Shown one piece after another: positions 8,166 to 14,766 of a DNA stretch of 16,518 nt. The notes under the pieces are model-generated. The model saw nothing but the letters and a program-made list of their open reading frames with translations. It did not search any database and was not told the DNA's origin. Position 1 is the stretch's first letter; every line of letters starts with the position of its first letter. Position numbers and translations under genes: made by a program. The stretch lies in NCBI GenBank assembly GCA_913774795.1, contig CAJYIL010000505.1, forward strand, positions 1-16,518, given 5' to 3'. This DNA comes from Pseudobdellovibrionaceae bacterium. GTDB taxonomy: Bacteria; Bdellovibrionota; Bdellovibrionia; Bdellovibrionales; JAMPXM01.

Positions 8166-8908
8166 TGGCGACCGTCAGGCAATGACCAGTCGATCGGCGA
8201 TTGGCCGTGTTCTTTCAGGTAAGCATTGATTTGCGAGAATGGCTTGGAGCCGAAAAAACCGCGCATGGCACTGAGCGGTGACGGGTGAACGCTTTCGATC
8301 ACGAGGTGTTTTTTGCGATTGATGAAGCCCCCTTTTTTCTGCGCGTAGGCCCCCCACAAAACGAACACGAGATTCTCGCGTTTCTCATTGAGAAGGTGAA
8401 TCACTTTATCGGTGAAGGCCTCCCAGCCCTTCTTTTGGTGAGAAGCAGCGACGCCTTCACGAACCGTAAGAACCGAATTCAGGAGAAGAACACCTTGCTC
8501 CGCCCAGTGTTCGAGATACCCATGAGTCGGTCTTTTGAAGCCCGGGATGTCGGTCTCGAGCTCTTTGTAGATATTCAGAAGTGACGGCGGCACTTGAACG
8601 CCCGGCTTCACCGAAAAAGAAAGCCCGTGCGCCTGCATTGGTCCATGATAAGGGTCTTGCCCGAGAATCACGACTCGCACTTTCTCGAACGGCGTGTGAT
8701 CAAAAGCGGCGAACCATTCTGAGGGCTTTGGATAAACTTTATGATTTGAGTCGAGCTCGGCTTTTAAAAACGCGCGGAGCTTCTGCATGTAAGGCGCCGA
8801 AAATTCATCGGCGAGCTGACGCTTCCAGCTCTCTTCGATTTTAATATCGATGTTCGGTGCGCCGGGAGGAATTGGATCTTCGGTGACATTCGTTGGATGT
8901 TTTTGCAT
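8162..8908 (-). CDS. ung: Uracil-DNA glycosylase, family 1
   Basis: Removes uracil from DNA as the first step of base-excision repair, acting in the cytoplasm on U:A and U:G pairs. The diagnostic motifs are intact: the water-activating loop GQDPYHGP (83-90, catalytic Asp85), the LLLNSVLTV uracil-specificity segment, and the HPSPLSA minor-groove loop (208-214, catalytic His208). At 248 residues it is slightly longer than E. coli Ung because of a Pro-rich N-terminal extension of about 20 residues. The start ATG has GGAGG 6 nt upstream. It is divergent from mpg (35 bp gap) and convergent with the lyase-like gene, overlapping it by 4 bp. Confidence 0.98.
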   Translation of the reverse strand: MQKHPTNVTEDPIPPGAPNIDIKIEESWKRQLADEFSAPYMQKLRAFLKAELDSNHKVYPKPSEWFAAFDHTPFEKVRVVILGQDPYHGPMQAHGLSFSVKPGVQVPPSLLNIYKELETDIPGFKRPTHGYLEHWAEQGVLLLNSVLTVREGVAASHQKKGWEAFTDKVIHLLNEKRENLVFVLWGAYAQKKGGFINRKKHLVIESVHPSPLSAMRGFFGSKPFSQINAYLKEHGQSPIDWSLPDGRH

Positions 8909-8943
8909 TTCAGACCTCCGGCGACCAAACTACCACCGCGACT

Positions 8944-9552
8944 ATGATCTTGCCTCTTGAATTTTATCAACGCGATACGAAGAAAGTGGCGAGAGAACTT
9001 CTCGGCAAAATTCTCGTGCACAAACTTCCCAACGGAAAACGATTGGCCGGTCGAATCGTCGAGACCGAGGCGTATCTTGGCGTCATCGATCTCGCGGCCC
9101 ACTCGTACGGCGGATTGCGCACGGAGCGCACTTCGACGATGTTTATGGCTGGCGGTCATATCTACGTTTATTTAATTTATGGTCTGCACTCCTGTCTTAA
9201 CGTCGTCACGCAAAAGATGGGCGTGCCCGAAGCTGTTTTGATACGCGCGGTTGAACCGACCGAGGGCGTTGATGAAATGAAAAAACGCCGGCCAAAAGCG
9301 CGAAAAGAGATCGACCTGACCAGCGGTCCCGGCAAACTCTGTGCGGCCTTCGGAATTTCACGAAAGCACAATGCCCTTCTTCTCACGGACGGCGAAGTGT
9401 TCATCGAAGATGCTCCACCGCTCAAGCGTTCGCAGATCGTGGCCTCGGCCCGGATCGGCGTCGAATACGCTGAGCACGCGGCAGAGTGGCCATTACGATT
9501 TAGTGAACGCGCAAACCCATATGTTTCAAAACCGCAACCATCCGACGGTTAG
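8944..9552 (+). CDS. mpg: DNA-3-methyladenine glycosylase, AAG/MPG family
   Basis: Base-excision-repair glycosylase that releases alkylated purines such as 3-methyladenine, and often hypoxanthine. Family marks are RIVETEAYLG (37-46) with the expected catalytic Glu40, AAHS (51-54), the intercalation segment YVYLIYGLHSCLNVV (74-88) and LTSGPGKLCAAFGI (125-138). At 202 residues it has the usual bacterial length. I start it at ATG 8944 because MILPLEFYQRD is where family homology begins. There is no clear Shine-Dalgarno before it, and the in-frame TTG at 8893 would overlap ung. The promoter must lie in the 35-bp gap or inside the 5' end of ung. Confidence 0.95.
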   Translation: MILPLEFYQRDTKKVARELLGKILVHKLPNGKRLAGRIVETEAYLGVIDLAAHSYGGLRTERTSTMFMAGGHIYVYLIYGLHSCLNVVTQKMGVPEAVLIRAVEPTEGVDEMKKRRPKARKEIDLTSGPGKLCAAFGISRKHNALLLTDGEVFIEDAPPLKRSQIVASARIGVEYAEHAAEWPLRFSERANPYVSKPQPSDG

Positions 9553-9638
9553 TGCACGTTTCTACACCCGCTTGACACCTCAAATAGCGAATTCAGTTTC
9601 TTAAAAAGCCGATGATCGACATGTGAGAGGAGGCTCAA

Positions 9639-10022
9639 ATGCAAACGGTACGCGAATCAGCACTTTCCCAGCCGACCGCAGATGGTTTTTCTGTCGAAAA
9701 CGATCCTGAATTGAAAGCCTATATCTACCAGAACCTTGTCGATCTTCAGCCCTTTCTAGCGCCGGAGTCACAGGTTGCGGTTCTCGTGGGCCAAGACGAA
9801 GACGAAGACGGAAAATTCGAACACTCCCTGACCCTCGTCGCGACGCTCGGAGACTATCGTCTCGAAGCCGAAGGCCAGAACGAAGATATCTACGAAGCTT
9901 TTTTGATGGCTAAACGTAAAATGCTTCACCAGCTCGAAGACTGGTATGTTTCGTCTATCGACAATAGTGAACGCGATAACGAAATCCAGGCGGTTCTCGA
10001 AGGCCGTCACATGATTCATTGA
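9639..10022 (+). CDS. Small HPF/RaiA-like (S30AE-type) protein
   Basis: A 127-residue protein whose residues about 25-110 fit the ribosome-hibernation-factor fold. A helix (LKAYIYQNLVDLQPFL), a strand (VAVLVG), an acidic hairpin (DEDEDGK) and two strands (LTLVATLGDYRLEAEGQ) are followed by a helix (DIYEAFLMAKRKMLHQLEDW). The EAEGxxxDIYEA...AxxKMxxQL signature is very close to HPF/YfiA. It lacks the long-HPF C-terminal dimerisation domain and is unusually acidic for an rRNA binder, so the ribosomal role is inference. A strong GAGAGGAGG ribosome site precedes the ATG, and a perfect TTGACA at 9572-9577 is present without a convincing -10. It lies 35 bp upstream of a histidine kinase on the same strand, probably co-transcribed. 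Confidence 0.8.
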   Translation: MQTVRESALSQPTADGFSVENDPELKAYIYQNLVDLQPFLAPESQVAVLVGQDEDEDGKFEHSLTLVATLGDYRLEAEGQNEDIYEAFLMAKRKMLHQLEDWYVSSIDNSERDNEIQAVLEGRHMIH

Positions 10023-10057
10023 TCTTTGGCGGCGGCCCGAAGTAGCTTGCGGGCTCC

Positions 10058-12286
10058 ATGACCGACACCCACTCGCCCTTTTTCGCGATGTCTTCCGACA
10101 TCATGATGGTTCTCGACGACCGAGGTTTGATCCTCGCCGCGAACCGTTCTGCGCAACAGCATCTAAAGCAGCGAGAAGACGAGCTTGTTGGTTTTCCGAT
10201 TTATGATTTCGTTGCCGAAATCGCGCGCGAGCGGATCCAAACGAAGCTGTCCTTCAAACAGATCGGCGAGCCAAGCACCTTAATCTTGGATTTTTACAAC
10301 TCGCGCGGCCAGGTCCTCATCACAAAAACAAGTGTTTGTTATGATCCGATTTCGAATCGATTCTCGTTGGCTTGCCAGCCATACGTGTCGGTCAGCGAAG
10401 ACGAGAACCTGCGTTGGAGACTCGCGCTCGAATCGAGCGATGCAGGATTTTGGGCTTGGGAAATTTCGAGCGACATCATTTATTTTTCGGAGCGCCTCGA
10501 AACGATGTTGGGCTACAAGCCAGGCGAGCTTCCTCTCTCGTTCGCAACACTGAGAAGTTTAGTCCATCCGGATGACGTTCCAGAAAATATCCGGCACGTC
10601 ACCCCGTTCCTGAATCGCGAGACCGCCGACTTCAAAATCGAGTGTCGCGCACGTAAGAAAGACGGCAGCTACATGTGGATTCAGGCCACGGCTGCGCGAA
10701 CGGTGGATCCCCGGGGCAATGAATTGGCTACCGGTTGGCATATCGATATTGATGACCTCAAACGTACTGAAGAGCGCTTGCTTCGCTCCGAGGAACGCTC
10801 GCAATTTCTTTTGCGCGCCATTCCTGATTTGCTTTTTGTCTTTGATCGCTCGGGTCGATTTGTCGAGGTCCATACTTCGAGGCCGGAGTCGCTGATTGCG
10901 CCGCGCGAGGAGCTGATCGGTCAGCAGCTCACCGAGGTGATGCCCCCCGCGATCGCGAAAATTTGGTCCGAGAAAATTGCCGAAGCCGCCCGCACCGGTT
11001 TGCCTCAGTCGGGCGAGTACACTCTAGAAACTCCGCGTGGTCTTGAATACTTCGAAGCCCGCCTTCTCCCGCGCGGTGAGACCGTCGTTGCGATCGTTCG
11101 TGACATCACTCCTCGCAAAGTCGCCGAAGCTGCGGCGGCGACTGCTGAAGAGAGATTCAGATCCTTTCTCCAAAATTGTCCGGCAACGGTGTTCACTTTC
11201 GTCACGACGAACGATGGACTCAGCCGCTACACTTACGTCGCAGGCCGCGTTTTGGAAATGTACGAGACGACCGCCGATGAACTCATCGGGACGCCGGTGT
11301 TCACCGACATCGCACCGACAATCATCGAGGAAGATCGCCCGGGCGCAGCCGCGATTCTCGAGAGCGTGAGCGAATCGCTTTTGCCTTTTAATTGGCTCGG
11401 CCGATTCCGGCTGCCATCAGGTCGCGTCATTTGGGTCAACACGATCGGCACCCCCACCCGCCGAGCCGACGGCAGTCTCCAATTCAACGGAATTTCCTTC
11501 GACGTGACCCACGAGCAGGAGCTCGCGCAACAAGTTCAAGAGCAGCAGGTCTTGATGTCTTCTTCGTCGCGGCTCACCGCACTCGGCGAAATGGCGGGCG
11601 GTATTGCGCATGAGATCAATAACCCCCTGACGGTCGCGCACGCTTACGCTTCTCGTCTTCGCGATATGGCTGAGGCCGGAAAAAAACTCGATCCCGAAAC
11701 AGTCATCAAATCCGCGCAGAAAATCGAATCGGTCTGCATGAGAATTTCGCGCATCATCGCGGGCCTTCGCTCGATTGCGCGCGATGGCGACAACGATCGA
11801 TTCGTTTTGGCTCCACTGAAGCCGATCGTCGAAGATGCGCTTTCGCTATCGACAGAAAAGTTCAGACATCGGCAGATCGAACTTACGGTCGACAAAATTC
11901 CTGACGGACTCTCGATCGAATGTCGTTCGGTGCAAATTTCTCAGGTGATCGTGAACCTGTTACTGAACGCTCAGCACGCGGTTGAGGTCATGACAGGTCT
12001 TCGTTGGATTCGCTTGGGTTTCATCGAGAGAGCCTCGACGGTCGAGCTTCGTATCAGCGACTCGGGATCCGGCATTGCACCTGAGGTGCGCGACCGAATT
12101 TTTGATCCGTTCTTTACGACGAAAGAAGTCGGCAAGGGGACCGGACTTGGCTTAAGCATCTCGGCCTCGATCGCCGAAGCTCACGGCGGAGCCCTTTATT
12201 TGGACGAGAACGAACCTCATACGACGTTCGTTCTCATCCTCCAGAAGCGCCATCATCCGGGTGTTCGAATGACGGGCGATCAGTAA
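10058..12286 (+). CDS. Cytoplasmic sensor histidine kinase with four PAS domains
   Basis: A 742-residue two-component sensor kinase without signal peptide or transmembrane helix, so it should sense an intracellular cue. PAS-type domains lie at about 8-112, 115-238 (PAS_3-like, with LGYKPGEL, VHPDDV and RARKKDGSYMW), 245-355 and 362-487. The dimerisation helix carries the phosphoacceptor His518 in GGIAHEINNPL. The ATPase domain shows N-box Asn637 in IVNLLLNAQHAV, G1 SDSGSGI (667-673), F-box FDPFFTTK (682-689) and G2 GKGTGLGLS (692-700). No response regulator is adjacent, so it is an orphan within this window. Its ATG has only a weak ribosome site and follows the HPF-like gene by 35 bp, suggesting coupling. 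The signal sensed is unknown. Confidence 0.95.
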   Translation: MTDTHSPFFAMSSDIMMVLDDRGLILAANRSAQQHLKQREDELVGFPIYDFVAEIARERIQTKLSFKQIGEPSTLILDFYNSRGQVLITKTSVCYDPISNRFSLACQPYVSVSEDENLRWRLALESSDAGFWAWEISSDIIYFSERLETMLGYKPGELPLSFATLRSLVHPDDVPENIRHVTPFLNRETADFKIECRARKKDGSYMWIQATAARTVDPRGNELATGWHIDIDDLKRTEERLLRSEERSQFLLRAIPDLLFVFDRSGRFVEVHTSRPESLIAPREELIGQQLTEVMPPAIAKIWSEKIAEAARTGLPQSGEYTLETPRGLEYFEARLLPRGETVVAIVRDITPRKVAEAAAATAEERFRSFLQNCPATVFTFVTTNDGLSRYTYVAGRVLEMYETTADELIGTPVFTDIAPTIIEEDRPGAAAILESVSESLLPFNWLGRFRLPSGRVIWVNTIGTPTRRADGSLQFNGISFDVTHEQELAQQVQEQQVLMSSSSRLTALGEMAGGIAHEINNPLTVAHAYASRLRDMAEAGKKLDPETVIKSAQKIESVCMRISRIIAGLRSIARDGDNDRFVLAPLKPIVEDALSLSTEKFRHRQIELTVDKIPDGLSIECRSVQISQVIVNLLLNAQHAVEVMTGLRWIRLGFIERASTVELRISDSGSGIAPEVRDRIFDPFFTTKEVGKGTGLGLSISASIAEAHGGALYLDENEPHTTFVLILQKRHHPGVRMTGDQ

Positions 12287-12297
12287 ACTGATCTAGA

Positions 12298-12567
12298 TTA
12301 CTTGCACTCACAGCGGCTGTAAATCGGCTCGCCGGATTGGCTGCTATCGCAAGTCGCTTCGTAACAGACAGCCTTTTGACCGCTCGAGCATTTCACACGG
12401 CAACCGTTATCGAAGTAGGGGCCGCGGAATTCACCGGAGAACCACGGGCAGTAAAAGCGATCGATCGAACGAGCTGAGCAGCTCGAACGCGAACGCAAGA
12501 ATTGGGCGTCTTGAGCTTGAGCGAACATCGGTGTCAGAGCCAAAGCAAAAACGAGTGCGCGGATCAT
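12298..12567 (-). CDS. Small secreted eight-cysteine protein, unknown function
   Basis: An 89-residue precursor with a clear signal peptide (MIRALVFALALTPMFAQAQ, cleavage about residue 19) and a mature part of about 70 residues with eight cysteines. The spacing is C-x9-C-x15-C-x3-C-x7-C-x4-C-x12-C-x-C. An even number of cysteines in an exported protein suggests up to four disulfides and a compact, protease-resistant fold. A GGAGG ribosome site lies 6 nt before the ATG, which supports it as a real gene. I do not recognise a family. The CxxxC plus C-terminal CxC pattern recalls cysteine-stabilised alpha/beta peptides, but this is pattern matching only. It is convergent with the histidine kinase (11 bp gap). 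A possible TTGACC -35 lies at 12614-12619. Confidence 0.8.
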   Translation of the reverse strand: MIRALVFALALTPMFAQAQDAQFLRSRSSCSARSIDRFYCPWFSGEFRGPYFDNGCRVKCSSGQKAVCYEATCDSSQSGEPIYSRCECK

Positions 12568-12790
12568 GGAGGGCCTCCTTGGATGGTTTCGTTTTCTCTC
12601 TCTCGGCAGCTTGGGTCAAAGACGGCGAACCGTTTTTTAGGAAGCTGCAAAATTCTGCGGGCGGAGTGTAAATGATCGCGAATTTTCGGGCGTTTGCCGG
12701 TCCAGTCTGGGGTTCGGTGGCGCTAGGTTTTCGAAACTCTTCAGCTTTTTTCGGGCGCAAAAAATCAGTCCAGTTCGCGAATTCGCCGTC

Positions 12791-12817
12791 TTGACTTACA
12801 CGTTTTGTGCTTATAAC
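12791..12817 (+). promoter_or_regulatory. Probable promoter of the lexA-imuA-imuB operon
   Basis: TTGACT (12791-12796, five of six -35 consensus bases) and TATAAC (12812-12817) are separated by 15 bp, slightly shorter than ideal. Both elements overlap boxes of the CTTACA array, so a repressor bound there would occlude RNA polymerase. The lexA start is about 120 bp downstream. Confidence 0.5.
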
Positions 12818-12857
12818 TTACATCTAACTTACACATCTCTTACACTTCACTTACACG
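12795..12857 (+). promoter_or_regulatory. Array of five CTTACA boxes on an 11-bp lattice, probable LexA operator
   Basis: CTTACA occurs at 12795, 12817, 12828, 12839 and 12850. The last four are spaced exactly 11 bp apart, and the first is exactly 22 bp upstream of the second, so all five are in phase. This can be written TTAC-N7-TTAC repeated. No GTAA occurs in the region, so no TTAC-N3-GTAA palindrome is present; the only inverted match is imperfect (CTTACAC 12850-12856 against GTGTGAG 12863-12869). The array covers the promoter just upstream of lexA, where autorepression is expected. LexA as the binding protein is inference. Confidence 0.7.
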
Positions 12858-12938
12858 TGATTGTGTGAGAGGGTTGTTGAGATGAGGCGCCTGGCTAGTT
12901 GGGCGCTGATGGCGACCGAATATCGAAAGGATTCGACG

Positions 12939-13844
12939 ATGAGCACTCAGAAGACGACGACGGGCCCAAAAACGGGAAAGAAGGCGACTCGAAAACTCGC
13001 GGCTGTTCCCACGGCCGACACGCTCGCGAACGTGCGTGCTGAGGCTCCCCTTCCGTTGTCGATGAAAGAGAAAAACGTTCTCGAGTTCCTTGAAACATAT
13101 CTCGCATCCAAAGGTGTTTCGCCGACGTACCAAGAAATCTGCTCGCACTTCGGTTTTGCTTCTTACAACTCGGTTCAACGTTACTTGAAGCAACTCGAAG
13201 CCAAAGGTTACATCCGTCTTCCTTGGGCGAACCAAAAACGCGCGATCACTCTTCTTCATCCTGCATCGACTCTTCAGTCGGCAGTTCAGAGCGTTCGTTC
13301 AAGCGAAGACGACGGCAGCGCGGCTGCGTCGCGTGAGTCTTTGACGCCGGCTTTGATGCCCGCTGAGTCGTTGTCACTTCCTCTCCTCGGTCGCGTTGCG
13401 GCCGGTGCACCGATTGAAGCCGTTGAGCACGATGAATTTATCGAAGTTCCTGCGTCTCTTGTTCGTCACGCCGATCGTACTTACGCTCTCCGCGTTCAAG
13501 GGCAATCGATGATCGACGACGGCATTCTCGACGGCGACGTGATTCTGGTTCAACGCCAGAACACCGCTTCGAACGGTGAGATCGTCGTGGCGATGATCGG
13601 CGAAGAGGCGACCGTGAAACGCTTCTACTCTCACCGAGGCGCGAAGAATGTCCCGCCTGAAGCGATCGAAGCTTTGTTCGAACGTCTCGGTGGCGGCTCC
13701 GGAGAAGATGAAGGCCAAGATCGCGCGATCGATAAGTTGATTGAATTGCGACCTGCCAACTCAACCATGTCTCCGATGTGGTTTGATCCGAGCGAAGTTC
13801 AAGTTCGCGGAGTGGTTGTCGGTTTGATTCGTCGGTTCATGTAA
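12939..13844 (+). CDS. lexA: LexA repressor, enlarged variant
   Basis: SOS repressor that self-cleaves when RecA filaments form on damaged DNA. I start at ATG 12939 because GAAAGG lies 8 nt upstream; the open frame continues to TTG 12861 without a ribosome site. The product is 301 residues against about 202 in E. coli. Domains are a basic Lys/Thr/Arg extension (1-38), a winged helix-turn-helix (about 40-105, with SPTYQEICSHFGFASYNSVQ), a long polar linker (about 108-143) and the S24 peptidase domain. Cleavage is at Ala155-Gly156 and the catalytic dyad is Ser190 and Lys227, with the same spacing as in E. coli LexA. An extra segment of about 30 residues (about 235-266) follows Lys227. It heads the imuA-imuB operon and sits under the TTAC array. 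Confidence 0.95.
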   Translation: MSTQKTTTGPKTGKKATRKLAAVPTADTLANVRAEAPLPLSMKEKNVLEFLETYLASKGVSPTYQEICSHFGFASYNSVQRYLKQLEAKGYIRLPWANQKRAITLLHPASTLQSAVQSVRSSEDDGSAAASRESLTPALMPAESLSLPLLGRVAAGAPIEAVEHDEFIEVPASLVRHADRTYALRVQGQSMIDDGILDGDVILVQRQNTASNGEIVVAMIGEEATVKRFYSHRGAKNVPPEAIEALFERLGGGSGEDEGQDRAIDKLIELRPANSTMSPMWFDPSEVQVRGVVVGLIRRFM

Positions 13845-13847
13845 CGA

Positions 13848-13871
13848 CTTACCGACTCTCCGGTCGGTGAG
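13848..13871 (+). other. RNA hairpin after the lexA stop
   Basis: CTTACCGAC pairs with GTCGGTGAG around a 6-nt loop (9 pairs including one T-G wobble), starting 4 nt after the lexA stop codon. No T-tract follows, so it is not a canonical intrinsic terminator. It may be an RNA processing or stability element, or a weak attenuator, between lexA and imuA. Confidence 0.4.
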
Positions 13872-13900
13872 CTCTCTGTAAAAGCAAATCAGTGGTGAGT

Positions 13901-13919
13901 CCCAAGCGTGGTGCTTGGG
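13901..13919 (+). other. Perfect 7-bp hairpin between lexA and imuA
   Basis: CCCAAGC pairs perfectly with GCTTGGG around a GTGGT loop. A flanking TGA/TCA pair can extend the stem across a 2-nt bulge. There is no T-tract. It lies about 43 nt before the imuA start and leaves the imuA ribosome site free. Confidence 0.4.
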
Positions 13920-13962
13920 TCAAGTGCCGGAGTGCGTGCATTTCGGGTCTTAAGGGTGAACT

Positions 13963-14766
13963 ATGTCTTCCGCAGCCGTCGAACAATTGAAAGATCTTTT
14001 GGGCGATCAACTTCGCTCAGACGATCAGGTCAAAGCTCCGCAAGGAGTTCCGACAGGTTTCGAAAGCCTCGATCGTTTCCTTCTCTGGAACGGTCTTCCC
14101 AAAGGCGCGATTTCGCTCTTCAGCGGCGCACTCGGCACAGGTGCCACTTCCCTCTTCGTTGAGTCCGCTGCGCGCGTCATCGCCGATGGCAAATGGACCG
14201 CTTGGATCAACGGCGAAATTCCTCTCTCACCTCTCCCGCTCGCTCAAAAAGGAGTGAACCTTGGTCGGTTTGTTACCGTTCAGCCTGATGCTCGCTCTTA
14301 CGGCTCCGCTCACGCTTCCTCGAAAGATGCGGCAAAAGACGCCGAGAAGGCTCGACTCTCGCACCTCTTCTTCATCCTGCAAGAACTCATGTCATCTACG
14401 ATCTTTGAACTTGTGGGGTGCGATCTTGGGACTCTCCAATTCCGAGAGCATCAGCTGCGCAAGCTGCAAGCGCAGGCTCGAGACGCAAACGTCGCGTTGG
14501 TCCTCCTCCACCAAACCGCTGACTTCGCGCGACTCGCGAGTTCGCGGCGAAGGGCGGCGATCTCTAGGGGGTCGGCCGCGACCACGTTCTCGCTGATCCT
14601 GAACTTCGAACCCAAACGCCTCACGATCGAACGCGCTCTGCATCGGCAAACTCCGCACACGCTCGCAAGGAGCCTGACTTATGCTCGATTTACAAATTTC
14701 TCCGCACAAGCAGCCGTCGAAACCGCAGACTTACGCGCCATCGGCGCTGAGCACGCGCGACGCTAG
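13963..14766 (+). CDS. imuA: ImuA, RecA-like accessory factor of the mutasome
   Basis: ImuA proteins are RecA/SulA-like partners of ImuB and DnaE2 in damage-induced mutagenic translesion synthesis. This 267-residue protein starts at ATG 13963 with AAGGGTG upstream. After PTGFESLDRFLLWNGLPKGAISLFSG (30-55), typical of the RecA core, the P-loop reads GALGTGATS (55-63). The Walker A lysine is replaced by Ala61, so normal ATP binding is doubtful. A Walker-B-like strand (FELVGCDLG, 148-156) and a RecA-like VALVLLHQ strand (177-184) follow. The basic C-terminal half should contact ImuB, as in characterised ImuA proteins. Identification rests on core similarity together with position between lexA and imuB. 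The last 86 nt overlap imuB. Confidence 0.85.
   Translation: MSSAAVEQLKDLLGDQLRSDDQVKAPQGVPTGFESLDRFLLWNGLPKGAISLFSGALGTGATSLFVESAARVIADGKWTAWINGEIPLSPLPLAQKGVNLGRFVTVQPDARSYGSAHASSKDAAKDAEKARLSHLFFILQELMSSTIFELVGCDLGTLQFREHQLRKLQAQARDANVALVLLHQTADFARLASSRRRAAISRGSAATTFSLILNFEPKRLTIERALHRQTPHTLARSLTYARFTNFSAQAAVETADLRAIGAEHARR
14667..14672 (+). promoter_or_regulatory. Shine-Dalgarno of imuB inside imuA
   Basis: AAGGAG lies 8 nt before ATG 14681. It fixes the imuB start within the imuA coding sequence and makes an 86-bp overlap likely to be genuine. Confidence 0.7.

Larger units (their letters stand above)
12568..12938. other. 371-bp non-coding region upstream of lexA
   Basis: This region separates the divergent eight-cysteine gene and lexA. 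The left part (12568-12620) carries the leader and possible promoter of the minus-strand gene. The middle (about 12620-12785) shows no convincing gene, apart from one 40-codon reading frame with a ribosome-like site that I do not accept. The right part (12791-12857) carries the lexA promoter and the TTAC box array described separately. The remainder (about 12858-12930) is untranslated leader. Confidence 0.6.

Noticed and set aside
10035..10054. GCCCG/CGGGC inverted repeat just before the histidine kinase ATG.
   Set aside because: Only 5 bp with a 10-nt loop; too weak to call a regulatory structure.
12672..12794. A 40-codon plus-strand reading frame with GGAG 5 nt before its ATG, ending on the -35 of the lexA promoter.
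   Set aside because: Short, with no recognisable motif or signal peptide, and its stop overlaps the lexA promoter. The ribosome-like match may be chance.
12840..13259. A minus-strand open frame opposite the 5' part of lexA.
   Set aside because: Antisense shadow of lexA that runs across the operator array; no ribosome site or motif.
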